Positions 50,670 through 59,337 of a stretch of DNA of 64,000 nt are shown piece by piece. Source of the stretch: Myxococcales bacterium. GTDB lineage: Bacteria; Myxococcota_A; Polyangia; Polyangiales; Polyangiaceae. The notes beneath the pieces are model-generated. The model had not been told where the DNA came from. It saw nothing but the letters and a program-made list of their open reading frames with translations, and made no database searches. Position 1 is the first letter of the stretch. The number at the start of each line of letters is the position of its first letter. The stretch is from positions 992,001-1,056,000 of the forward strand of contig JADJQX010000006.1 in NCBI GenBank assembly GCA_016712525.1. Direction: 5' to 3'. The position numbers and the translations under genes were made by a program.

Positions 50670-52723
50670 ACGAGCGCCGCGCCGCCCTCGTCGCGCGCTT
50701 CCGCGTCGGCTCGATCGAGCGTGCGCGCTCTGCGATCTCGGTGCTCTCGGCGAGCGAAGCGCCGGGGGCAGCGGCGATGCGCGTCTTGCTCGGAGATCTC
50801 CACACGCTCAAAGGCGAGGCCGGCATGCTCGGGTTCGCCTCGCTGAGCGAGCTCACCCACGTGATCGAGGGGCGCCTCTCGGTCGTGCGCAGCGCGTGGC
50901 CGCCTCCGGGGCACGAGGCCGTGCTCGCGGCGCTCGACGCCATCGTCCTCCACGTGCCGGGGGAGCTCGGCCCGGGCACCATCGCGGACGCCGCCTTCGT
51001 CGCCGCCCTCGCGGATCTCTCGAGCGCCCCGGAGCCAGAGCCCGCGCCGGAGCCGCAGGGCCCGTCGAGCGACGCGGCGCCCAGCGCTCGAGGGGGCCCC
51101 CCGTCCTCGGAGGAGCCGAGGTCGCGTCCCGAGGTCGCCCCGGCGTCGGGGGCTGCGGGCGTGCCGGCGCCGTCCGCTGTCGATCCTGGGTACGCGATCG
51201 TGCGCGCCGCGCCCATCGAGGCGTTGTGCGAGCGGATCGACATGCTGCGCGCGAGCTTCGGCCTGCTCGGCGCGGCGCTCGGCGCGGACGCCTCGGGGGC
51301 CGTGGTGGATGCGCTGGCGCGCGTGCGGCTCGACCTGGACGACGTGACCATGCGGGCGTGGAGCTTCCGCCTCGCGCCCGTCGAGCCGTTCCTGTCGCCG
51401 CTCGCAGATCACGCCCGCCGCCTCGCGCGGGGCATGGGCAAGCCGCTCCGCGTGGTCGTCGAGGCGGCGAGGACCGAGCTCGAGCGATCGGTGCTCGCGG
51501 CGCTCGAGGAGCCGCTGCTGCACATCGTCCAGAACGCGGTCGACCACGGCATCGAGCCGCCCGGCGAGCGCGGCGACAAGCCGAGAGAAGCCCAGGTGAC
51601 CATTCGCGCCGCGGCCCTCCCCGGGTCGGTCGCGATCACGATCCAGGACGACGGCCGCGGCATCGACACGGAGGCCGTCGTGCGCGCCGCGGTGCGCTCG
51701 GGGCGCATCACGCCGGCCGCGGCCGCCGAGCTCGGGGAGCACGAGGCCCTGGACCTCGTGTTCGATCATGGGCTCTCGACGCGGGAGGCCGTGAGCGAGG
51801 TGTCGGGGCGAGGCGTAGGGCTCGACGTGGTCCGCGCGCGCGTCGAGGCGCTCGGGGGCACGGTCGAGCTCGCGTCGTCGCGCGGAAAGGGCTCGACGTT
51901 CACCGTGCGGCTCCCGACCAAGGTCTGGCGAGAGCGCGTGCTCGTGATCGAGTCCGGCGGGGTGCTGTTCGGCTTCCCGGCGCGCCTCGTGTTGCGCGTA
52001 GTCGACGCCGGCGACGTCGTCGACACGGCGGTCGGGCCGCGCCTCGTGTTCGAAGGCTCGCCGCTCCCCGTCGTGTCGTTCTCGACGCTCGTCGGCGCGC
52101 AGGTCGACGTGGAGCCCAAGGCGCTCGTGCTCGACGTCGGGGGGCGCCTCCAGGCGATCCGTGTCGAGCGTCATCACGGCGAGGTCGACCTCGTGCGCCG
52201 CCCGGCCGATCGCCTGCTCGGGCTCTTCCGGGTGCTCCAAGGCAGCGCCACCCTCGACGACGGTCGCCTCGTGCTCCTCGTCCAGGCGGCAGAGCTCGCC
52301 CGCGAGTCGGCCCGCGTCTCGGGCGCGCGCCCCGTGAGGCGAAAGGTCGAGGCCGCCCGGAAGCTCGCCCTCGTCGTCGACGACTCACTCGTGGTGCGGA
52401 CGCTCGTGGCCGAGCTGCTCACGGGGCTCGGGCTCGAGGTCGAGACGGCCTCGAGCGGCGTCGAGGCCCTATCGCGCGTCGGGCGTCGTGTCCCCGACAT
52501 CGTCCTCTCGGACGTCGAGATGCCCGAGATGGACGGCTTCGAGCTCCTCGGCAAGCTGAGGGAGACCCACGCGCACCTCCCCGTGATCATGGTGACGACG
52601 CGCGGGTCGCTCGCCGATCGGCAAAAAGCGGCTATGCTCGGGGCGGACGCGTATCTCGTGAAGACAGACTTCCACTCGCGCGAGCTCGCCGAGACCGTGC
52701 GCCGATTCGTAGGGCCCCCATGA
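50666..52723 (+). CDS. cheA: CheA-type histidine kinase fused to a receiver
   Basis: The product has 685 residues. Domains in order: Hpt with His46 in LHTLKGEAGMLGF; a Pro/Glu linker (about 118-170); dimerisation region; HATPase with IVQNAVDHGIEPP, DDGRGID and VSGRGVGLDVV (about 290-420); CheW domain (about 430-550); and a C-terminal receiver with VVDDS and the acceptor Asp in VLSDVEMPEMDG (about 568-685). The fused receiver resembles FrzE of Myxococcus. No separate CheY is encoded in the operon, so this receiver may be the output or a phosphate sink. Confidence 0.95.
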   Translation: MNERRAALVARFRVGSIERARSAISVLSASEAPGAAAMRVLLGDLHTLKGEAGMLGFASLSELTHVIEGRLSVVRSAWPPPGHEAVLAALDAIVLHVPGELGPGTIADAAFVAALADLSSAPEPEPAPEPQGPSSDAAPSARGGPPSSEEPRSRPEVAPASGAAGVPAPSAVDPGYAIVRAAPIEALCERIDMLRASFGLLGAALGADASGAVVDALARVRLDLDDVTMRAWSFRLAPVEPFLSPLADHARRLARGMGKPLRVVVEAARTELERSVLAALEEPLLHIVQNAVDHGIEPPGERGDKPREAQVTIRAAALPGSVAITIQDDGRGIDTEAVVRAAVRSGRITPAAAAELGEHEALDLVFDHGLSTREAVSEVSGRGVGLDVVRARVEALGGTVELASSRGKGSTFTVRLPTKVWRERVLVIESGGVLFGFPARLVLRVVDAGDVVDTAVGPRLVFEGSPLPVVSFSTLVGAQVDVEPKALVLDVGGRLQAIRVERHHGEVDLVRRPADRLLGLFRVLQGSATLDDGRLVLLVQAAELARESARVSGARPVRRKVEAARKLALVVDDSLVVRTLVAELLTGLGLEVETASSGVEALSRVGRRVPDIVLSDVEMPEMDGFELLGKLRETHAHLPVIMVTTRGSLADRQKAAMLGADAYLVKTDFHSRELAETVRRFVGPP

Positions 52724-53748
52724 AAGTTCGTGTGTACGTCGTGGACGACTCGGCCATCAGCCGAGAGTGCCTGCGCGACGTGCTCGAGGCCGGGGGAAAC
52801 ATCGAGGTGGTGGGCGAGGCGGGCGACGCGAACGTCGCCCTTCGGGAGATCCCCACCCTCGCGCCCGACGTGGTCACGATGGACCTCCACATGCCCGCGA
52901 TGGGGGGGCTCGAGGCCATCGAGCGCATCATGGCGACTCGTCCCGTGCCCATCCTCGTCGTGACCGAGCGCCCCACGAGCGCGGGGACCGACGTCGTGTT
53001 CGAGGCCACGAGGCGCGGCGCGCTCGATCTCGCCGCGAAGACGGGAGATCCGCGGTCCGCCGCGGGCGAGCACCTGCGGACGCTCGTCGCGCGGCTCGCC
53101 AAGGTCCCGGTCGTGCACCATGTGGCGGCGCCGAAGCTGCGTGGGATCGACGGCGGCGTGCGGCGTGGCGCGCCGGGCGGGCGCCCGGAGGTCGTGGGTG
53201 TCGGGGCGTCGGCGGGCGGGCCGAGCGCGCTCGTCGAGCTCCTCGCGCCGCTCGCGGGCGTCGGGGCGTGCTTCGCCGTCGTGCAGCATTTGCCCGAGGG
53301 GTTCACCGAGGGGTTCGCGCGCTACCTCGGCCAGGCCACGGGGCTCCGCGTGGTCGTGGCCAACGTGCCAGTGCAGCTCGCGCCCGACGTGGTGGTGGTC
53401 GCCCCGGACGGCGCGCATCTCGTCGCGTCGGGGAGCAGGCTCGCGCCCGAGGTCGGTCCTCCCGTCGCCGGGCACCGCGCCTCGGTCGACGTGCTCTTCC
53501 ACTCCCTGTCTCGGGTCTTCGCCGCGCGCGCCGCGGGTGTGCTCCTCAGCGGGATCGGCCGGGACGGCGCCCAGGGGCTCTTGGCGATGCGGCGCGCCGG
53601 CGCTCGCACGTTCGCGCAGGACGAGGCCTCGTCGGCCGTGTACGGGATGCCGCTCGCGGCGTTCGAGGCCGGGGCTGCCGAGGAGGTCCTCGCCCCGCGC
53701 GCGATCGCCGCCCGCCTCGCCTCGTTCATGGGCAAGGCCATCGCGTGA
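52720..53748 (+). CDS. cheB: Chemotaxis methylesterase CheB
   Basis: The product has 342 residues. The receiver domain has VVDDS and acceptor Asp55 in VTMDLHMPAMGG. The methylesterase domain carries the triad Ser164 (GASAGGPSA), His190 (VQHLPEGF) and Asp282 (GIGRDGAQG). It removes methyl groups from the MCP and can deamidate. ATG 52720 overlaps the CheA stop. Confidence 0.95.
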   Translation: MKVRVYVVDDSAISRECLRDVLEAGGNIEVVGEAGDANVALREIPTLAPDVVTMDLHMPAMGGLEAIERIMATRPVPILVVTERPTSAGTDVVFEATRRGALDLAAKTGDPRSAAGEHLRTLVARLAKVPVVHHVAAPKLRGIDGGVRRGAPGGRPEVVGVGASAGGPSALVELLAPLAGVGACFAVVQHLPEGFTEGFARYLGQATGLRVVVANVPVQLAPDVVVVAPDGAHLVASGSRLAPEVGPPVAGHRASVDVLFHSLSRVFAARAAGVLLSGIGRDGAQGLLAMRRAGARTFAQDEASSAVYGMPLAAFEAGAAEEVLAPRAIAARLASFMGKAIA

Positions 53749-55043
53749 CCGGCATCGCGGGGGTGCTCGCCTGGATCGAGGAGCACCTCGGCATCGACGC
53801 CGCAAAAGGGGGCCTCGCCGACGCGGTGCTTCGCCACGTCAAGGAGCGCTGCGCCGAGCTCCGTGTGTCGCCCCAGTCCTTCCTCGCCCTCGTCGAGCGC
53901 GACACGACCGAGCAGGAGGGGCTCGTCCGCGTCGTGAGCGTCGGGCACACCTGGTTCATGCGGGACCGCGAGCAGCTCGAGCTCGTCGTGGGGCGCTTCG
54001 CGGGCCGCGGCCCGGGGGCACCCGTGCGGATCTGGGTGGCGGGCTGCGCGACGGGGGAAGAGGCGTACTCGATCGTCTTGCTCGCGGACGCGCGCGGGAT
54101 CCCCGTGCGGGTGCTCGCGACCGACCTCAACGAACGCTCGCTCTCCTTCGGGGCGCGTGCGCGCTACGGCGCGTGGACCGTGCGTGGTCTCACCGCGCCC
54201 GAGCGCGAGAAGCTCGCGACGCCCTCGGGCCTCTTCGAGATCCCCGAACGCCTCAAGTCCCTCGTGACCTTCCAGCGCCACAACCTCGTCGACCCGCCAC
54301 CGAGAGGGGCCACGGGGTTCGACGCGATCGTGTGCAGGAACGTGCTCCTCTACTTCACGAAGCCTCGCGCGCTCGATGCCCTCCGGCGCATGCGTTCGGT
54401 GCTCGCGCCCGGGGGGGCGATCGTGACGGCCGCGAGCGACGTGCTCGCCGACGGGACCCCGTCCTCCGACTCGGAGCTGCCGAGAGCCCTGGCGAAGTCG
54501 CCCACGGCGCCGCCGACGCCGGTGGTCGCCGACCTCACCCCGCCGGCACCATGGGGCGCCGAGCCCGCGCCGCCGACGAAGGCCGCGGACGCCGCGCCCG
54601 TCTCGGACGCCGCGCCCCGCGAAGCGCCCGCAGAAGATGGGCACGGGGCCGTCGAACGCGCGCGTTCCGCGCTCGACCGAGGGGACGTCGACGAAGCGCG
54701 AGACCTCCTGAAGGCAGCGCTCGAGCGAGACCCCCTGTCGATCGAGGGCTACGTGCTCCACGGGATCGCGTGCGACGCGTCAGGGAACACGTACGCCGCG
54801 ATGGCCTCTTTCCGGAGCGCGCTCGTGCTCGATCCGAGCCTCTGGATCGCGGAGCTCTATCTCGGCCTCGGCCACGACCGCCTGGGCGCGAAGGGCGATG
54901 CTCGTCGATGCCTCGCGCGAGGGCTCGAGCTCCACGCGAAGGCCCCTGGCCTCGCGTCCCTATCCTCTGCGACGCAGGCGATGCTCGCCGAGGGACGCGC
55001 GCACCTCGTCGAGGCCGCCGCGGCGAAGCTCGCCTCCCTCTAG
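53745..55043 (+). CDS. cheR: Chemotaxis methyltransferase CheR with TPR region
   Basis: The product has 432 residues. The CheR N-terminal helical domain is followed by the SAM-binding domain: VSVGHTWFMRD (about 64-74), RIWVAGCATGEEAYSI (about 95-110), VLATDLNERSL and FDAIVCRNVLLYF. After a Pro/Ala linker (about 250-305), a TPR-like helical repeat region (about 305-410) ends the protein. It methylates the MCP and may tether to it through the TPRs. GTG 53745 overlaps CheB. The TAG stop shares the palindrome CTAG at 55040-55043 with the convergent gene. Confidence 0.93.
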   Translation: MTGIAGVLAWIEEHLGIDAAKGGLADAVLRHVKERCAELRVSPQSFLALVERDTTEQEGLVRVVSVGHTWFMRDREQLELVVGRFAGRGPGAPVRIWVAGCATGEEAYSIVLLADARGIPVRVLATDLNERSLSFGARARYGAWTVRGLTAPEREKLATPSGLFEIPERLKSLVTFQRHNLVDPPPRGATGFDAIVCRNVLLYFTKPRALDALRRMRSVLAPGGAIVTAASDVLADGTPSSDSELPRALAKSPTAPPTPVVADLTPPAPWGAEPAPPTKAADAAPVSDAAPREAPAEDGHGAVERARSALDRGDVDEARDLLKAALERDPLSIEGYVLHGIACDASGNTYAAMASFRSALVLDPSLWIAELYLGLGHDRLGAKGDARRCLARGLELHAKAPGLASLSSATQAMLAEGRAHLVEAAAAKLASL

Positions 55044-55774
55044 ACTTCGACCCCGTAGGCGCTCATCGAGGTCTCGACCTCGTCCCAGCCGCGCTCGCTG
55101 GCGATCTCGAACGATGCCATGGCGCGCGCGATCCGCTCCTCCTTGTCGGAGAAGTCGCGAAAAAAGAAGGTGTCGGTGAGCCCGAAGTACGCAAATCGCA
55201 CGACGGGCCGCATGCATAGGCCGCGGAGGATCGGGCAGTCGAACCTGGCGAGCTCTCGCGCCACACCGGGGGCCACCGTGACCTCTTGCTCGCAGAGCAG
55301 CGAGGTCTCGAAGACGTGGCGTTTGCGCTCGAGGGAGAGCTCGGTCCCGCGTGTGCTCGCGTGGTGCACCTCGGCCAAGGCCTCGAGGAGCCGAGGTGAG
55401 AGAATGGCGTCGGCGCCCGGGGTCTCGCCGTGGCGCGCCGTGAAGTGGAAGCTCGTGAAGGTGTCGACGAAGACCTCGCGGTTCACCGCCCGAAAGCCCT
55501 CGGCGAACGAAGCGACCATCGCGAGCCTGCGCGCGCGTTCGTCGTCGTCGAACGCGTACCGGTACGAGACGATCTCTCCGAGCGTGCCCGTGACCTCGAA
55601 GAAGCGGTAGGCCCACAAAGCGCCGTGGAGCGCGAGCAGGGGAAAGACGTGGTTTCGGGCAGAGGCCACGTAGACCCCGTGGTGTGCACGTACGCGGGCG
55701 AGGATGTCGGCTGGAGAGCCCGCGAGGGCACGCGCCCGTGCGCGGATCGTCTCGTACTCCGCGCGGAGGTCCAT
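55040..55774 (-). CDS. Hypothetical soluble protein
   Basis: The product has 244 residues, is all-helical and soluble, and has no recognised domain. It contains a His/Phe-rich middle (HFTARHGETPG and FETSLLCEQE) and several conserved-looking aromatic and acidic residues (RFAYFGLTDTFFFRDFSDKEERI). Start ATG 55774. It ends with a 4-bp overlap with cheR on the opposite strand and lies 25 bases downstream of the PhyH-type gene on the same strand, so the two may be an operon. Confidence 0.75.
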   Translation of the reverse strand: MDLRAEYETIRARARALAGSPADILARVRAHHGVYVASARNHVFPLLALHGALWAYRFFEVTGTLGEIVSYRYAFDDDERARRLAMVASFAEGFRAVNREVFVDTFTSFHFTARHGETPGADAILSPRLLEALAEVHHASTRGTELSLERKRHVFETSLLCEQEVTVAPGVARELARFDCPILRGLCMRPVVRFAYFGLTDTFFFRDFSDKEERIARAMASFEIASERGWDEVETSMSAYGVEV

Positions 55775-55799
55775 GGTGCGATCGTACGTCGAAAGCGCG

Positions 55800-56582
55800 T
55801 CAGCCCGCGCGCCGGATCGCCTCGGCGCTCCGCGGCACGACCCGGCACGCCCCGCGGCCGGGGTAAAACCGCTTGTTCGCGCCGGGCGCGGCGTACCCGT
55901 TGATGAGCACACGCCGGGGCTTGGTCGACACGTTCGGCAGGCTCCCGTGGATGGCGTACGGCCCGAAGACGAGCACGTCGCCCGCGCGCCCCGTGACGGG
56001 CACGGCCTTGGAGGCGTCGACGCGGAGGCCGCTCCCGTCGTGCACGATGCGGCCGCGCGCATCGAGCACCGCCGCGCTCTTCGGCACGAACTCGAGCGGC
56101 CCGTTCTCCTCGGTCATGTCGTCGACGAGCAGGATCGTCTGCACGTACGATCCGCGGCCGGTCACGTCGCGCCAGGTGTCTCCGCCCTTGTCGCGGTGTT
56201 GGATGTCTTGGTGCCAGTCGAACGCGACGCCGTCGTTCGGCATCTTGAAATGGGCCTGGCAGATGAGCTGCTCGGAGCTCTCGGTGCCGAGGAGCTCGAG
56301 CGCGGGCTCGACGAGCCGCGGGCTCTCTCCGATGTCGAGGAGGTCGGGCTCGGCGCCGCCGGCCCACACGACCCGCTGTACGACCACGTCGCCCGCTTCG
56401 GGGGCCGAGAGCACGAAGAACGCGCCGTCGTGGTCGCCCGTCGCGCGGAGGGTCTGCGCCTTCGCGTAGAGGCGCTCGAACGCGAGCCGCGCCCGCGTGA
56501 TCTCGTCGTCGCGGAAGAGCCCGCGGAAGACGAGGTATCCGCCCTCGTCGAAGGTGCGCTTCTGGTCGTCTGTGAGGGGCAT
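55800..56582 (-). CDS. Phytanoyl-CoA dioxygenase (PhyH)-family protein
   Basis: The product has 260 residues. It is an Fe(II)/2-oxoglutarate oxygenase of PhyH type: metal ligands His124 and Asp126 in DWHQD and distal His212 in AIHGSLPN, with Arg223/224 for 2-oxoglutarate. Substrates in the family range from phytanoyl-CoA to natural-product intermediates, so the substrate here is open. ATG 56582. It is followed closely by the hypothetical gene at 55040-55774. Confidence 0.9.
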   Translation of the reverse strand: MPLTDDQKRTFDEGGYLVFRGLFRDDEITRARLAFERLYAKAQTLRATGDHDGAFFVLSAPEAGDVVVQRVVWAGGAEPDLLDIGESPRLVEPALELLGTESSEQLICQAHFKMPNDGVAFDWHQDIQHRDKGGDTWRDVTGRGSYVQTILLVDDMTEENGPLEFVPKSAAVLDARGRIVHDGSGLRVDASKAVPVTGRAGDVLVFGPYAIHGSLPNVSTKPRRVLINGYAAPGANKRFYPGRGACRVVPRSAEAIRRAG

Positions 56583-56660
56583 CGTGGACCTCGCGATCGA
56601 ACGATACCGAGCCGCCTCGGAGGACGGAAACTTTCGGCGGTCGCCGCTGCCCCTCGGGTG

Positions 56661-58193
56661 TCAGTTGTTCGGAGCTCCGTTGCAGATCCAGGTCGAGATC
56701 GTGGCGATGTCGGCCGCCGGGAGCAACCCTCCGGCCTTCGGCATCGGCGTTCCCGAGCAGAGCCGCTGGTTCTCGATTTTGTTCATCAGGTAGCTCCCCG
56801 CCGGGTTCGACGGCGCGACCCGGAGGCGCCCGTCCGCGCATTGGCTCGCGGGCACGCCGACGAGGCCGCCGTAGGCGTTGCCTGGGGTGAGGCGGAGGCC
56901 CTCCTTCGGCGCGGTGTTCCCGTGGCAGCCCGCCGACGTGCACTCGCGCGTGAGGATCGGCTGCACGGCTGCCGCGAACGACACGCTCGCGCCGCACGAG
57001 CACACGCCGCCGCTGCAGGTCTGTCCAGCCTGGCACGGGCGGTCGCAGTCGCCGCAGTGCTGGGCGCTCGTCTTCGTGTCGACGCAGCTCCCTCCGCACA
57101 CCTTGCCTCCCCCGGGGCAGGAGCACGTGCCGCCCGCGCAGACCGAGCCGCCCTCGCACTTCTTCCCGCACGCGCCGCAGTTGTTCGGATCCGTGTCGGT
57201 GGGGAGGCACGCGGTCGGCGCCCCGTCCGGGCATGCGCGCGTCCCCGAGGGGCAGGTGCAGGTCCCGCCTTGGCAGGTGGCGCCGGCCGGGCACTCCTTC
57301 CCGCAAGCCCCGCAGTGAGCGAACGACGTCTGCGTGTCGACGCACGACGACCCGCACTGGGTGAGCGCCCCGCAGCTCGCGGCGCATCCTTTTCCGATGC
57401 AGACGGGCGTCGCTCCCGTGCACGTGGTGCCGCAGGTGCCGCAGTTCGCGCCGTCACTCGTGAGATCCGAGCATTTCCCGGGAGGCGCCCCGCACGCGGC
57501 CATCGGCGCGCCGTCGGAGCCATCGGGGCAGACGCACGCCCCCGCGACGCAGCGCGCGCCCTTCGCGCAGGCCTTGCCGCACGCGCCGCAGCTCTCCGCG
57601 TTGCTGGTCGTGTCGACGCAGAGCGCGCCGCACGCGGTGAGCCCATCGGGGCACGCGCACTTCCCGCTCGAGCAGGTCGCTCCGGGCGGGCACACGTTCC
57701 CGCAGGTCCCGCAGTTCGCCGTGCTCGACGTGGTGTCGCCGCAGTCGACGTCCGCGGCGGCGTCTTTCCCCGCGTCGGGGGCGGGCGGGAGCGCGCGGAT
57801 CCACTCGGTGATGCACGCCTTCTCGGCAGGCGAGAGCTCCGCGAGGCCGAGGGGCATGCGCGCTCCGCACGCGCCGTCCGAGAGCTTGCGTACGAGCACG
57901 GAGGTGTCCGGGCTCCCGGGGCTCACGCGGACGCCGTCGCAGGTCCCCGCGGCGCGCCCGACGAGCTCCGCCTCCGAGCGCCCTTCGGTGAGCACCAGGG
58001 TCGCCGCGCGGGCCGACTCGTCGTGGCACCCGCCGGTCGCGCACTTCGGTCCGAGGATTCGGGCCTGGATCGACGGGAGATCGTTCGTGCATGGCGCGGG
58101 CGCGGCCTCGTCTTTCGTCGAGGCGCAGGCGGCGGCGAGGGCGATGATCACAGCGAAGGTCGACCACGAGGCGGCGCGGGAGATCGAGCTCAT
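56661..58193 (-). CDS. Cys-rich lipoprotein with two CX4CH cytochrome-like domains
   Basis: The product has 510 residues. The lipoprotein signal ends ALAAAC. The first domain (about 35-130) has the motif CATGGCH (51-57), and the last (about 400-510) has CTSAGCH (418-424). Both share the layout of the C-terminal KLSDGACGARMP or KIENQRLCSGTPMP block, like the planctomycete-type cytochrome domains. Between them are about seven Cys-rich units with the pattern CG.CG..C..G..C..G.C.C. The spacing CX4CH differs from normal CxxCH, so heme binding needs testing. Start ATG 58193. Confidence 0.82.
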   Translation of the reverse strand: MSSISRAASWSTFAVIIALAAACASTKDEAAPAPCTNDLPSIQARILGPKCATGGCHDESARAATLVLTEGRSEAELVGRAAGTCDGVRVSPGSPDTSVLVRKLSDGACGARMPLGLAELSPAEKACITEWIRALPPAPDAGKDAAADVDCGDTTSSTANCGTCGNVCPPGATCSSGKCACPDGLTACGALCVDTTSNAESCGACGKACAKGARCVAGACVCPDGSDGAPMAACGAPPGKCSDLTSDGANCGTCGTTCTGATPVCIGKGCAASCGALTQCGSSCVDTQTSFAHCGACGKECPAGATCQGGTCTCPSGTRACPDGAPTACLPTDTDPNNCGACGKKCEGGSVCAGGTCSCPGGGKVCGGSCVDTKTSAQHCGDCDRPCQAGQTCSGGVCSCGASVSFAAAVQPILTRECTSAGCHGNTAPKEGLRLTPGNAYGGLVGVPASQCADGRLRVAPSNPAGSYLMNKIENQRLCSGTPMPKAGGLLPAADIATISTWICNGAPNN

Positions 58194-58287
58194 CCTACCG
58201 ATCGTCCCACCGACGGATCCCGCGCGCAATGAACCGCCGACTGACCGCCGGGCCGTCCTCGGTGGTCGCGGTCTCACGCGGGCGAGG

Positions 58288-58317
58288 TCGACGTGGTCAC
58301 CCGAGCGGCCACGTCGA
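58288..58317 (-). other. Hairpin downstream of the TerB-like gene
   Basis: A perfect 9-bp stem, TCGACGTGG with CCACGTCGA, has a 12-base loop. It lies in the 226-bp gap between the two minus-strand genes. No T-run follows, so it could be a terminator or a protein-binding palindrome. Confidence 0.4.
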
Positions 58318-58419
58318 CTGGCCCCCCGCGTTGCCGGCTCGCGAGCCCCCGAACATGTCGCGCGCGGTCGGAGCGCGTGCGCACCGGGATCGAACCGACG
58401 GACGCGGACCCCCGCGCCG

Positions 58420-59337
58420 TCACGGGCCGTCTTGCTCCACGATCGAGAAGAACCGGAGGGCGCGGTAGCGGTCGCGCACGAGGTTCGCGTAGGCCTCGGA
58501 GTAGTAGCGCCCGGCGAGGGCCGCGACGCCGCCGCGGAAGGGCGTGAGGGGGACGTCGGGCAGGAGCGAGCGGATCGCGATCGTCTGCGGCTCGCCCTGG
58601 GGGACGACGTGGACGCGAAACGTGGGGGATGCGCCGCTCTCGTCGAGGAACGCGTCGAGCGTGGCCGTGACCTCGCGGATGGCGAGCCCCTCGCGCGTCG
58701 AGACCGTCCGATCGGCCTCGGCGAGGCGGGCCACGATCTCGCGGAGGCGCGCGACCTGATCCCGCGGCGGGCGCAGGCCCACGTAGCGCAGCGTCGCTCT
58801 CTGGAGCTTCACGGGGTCGGGTCTTCGCCCCGCCGCGGGCTCGACGAAGGGCACGCCCCACGCGGCGGCGAAGGTCGACACGAAGGCCCGTTCGCGCTCG
58901 TCGAAGGCGCCGTCGACGAGGGCGATCTCTTGCAGGATGTCGACGAGCAGCGCGCGCCCCTTGGGGCGAAACAGCGAGGCGACGAGCTCGCCGGCCTCGG
59001 CCCCCTCGGAGCGGAGGGCGCGCGCGATCCTCGTCCGGAGGGGCTCGCGGCGCGAGGACGGCACCCACACGCCGAGCGCGATCATCGTGAAGAACACCGT
59101 GAGCGCGAGCCATACGAGGCCCACGGCGGCGTTCTTCGGCTCGCCGTCCCTCACGTACTTCACGATCCACGGGACACTCGTCGCGAGGCCGAGCGCGTTC
59201 GAGGCGAGCGACTGCGCCTCGCACACGGCCACCTCGTGCTTCCTGCGCCACACCTTGTTGACCACGAGGTACGCCTGCACGATGGCGAGCCCGAGGGACG
59301 CGGAGGTCAGGAGCTCGAGGGCGCGCGCGAAGCTCAT
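58420..59337 (-). CDS. TerB-like membrane protein (tandem paralogue B)
   Basis: The product has 305 residues. Membrane segments are at about 10-30, 40-60 and 72-95. A soluble TerB-like helical domain follows (LLVDILQEIALVDGAFDERERAFVSTFAAAWG, about 130-160), then a beta region with FRVHVVPQGEPQTIAIRSL. TerB-type domains are linked to tellurite and stress functions, often without known chemistry. ATG 59337 overlaps the stop of the upstream paralogue by 4 bases (ATGA), so the genes are translationally coupled. Confidence 0.75.
   Translation of the reverse strand: MSFARALELLTSASLGLAIVQAYLVVNKVWRRKHEVAVCEAQSLASNALGLATSVPWIVKYVRDGEPKNAAVGLVWLALTVFFTMIALGVWVPSSRREPLRTRIARALRSEGAEAGELVASLFRPKGRALLVDILQEIALVDGAFDERERAFVSTFAAAWGVPFVEPAAGRRPDPVKLQRATLRYVGLRPPRDQVARLREIVARLAEADRTVSTREGLAIREVTATLDAFLDESGASPTFRVHVVPQGEPQTIAIRSLLPDVPLTPFRGGVAALAGRYYSEAYANLVRDRYRALRFFSIVEQDGP

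Noticed and set aside
58380..58460. tRNA on the minus strand (GGTTCGATCCC-like T-arm near 58392-58410)
   Set aside because: No matching acceptor stem, D-arm or anticodon arm could be formed, and the 5' half would overlap the TerB-like gene.
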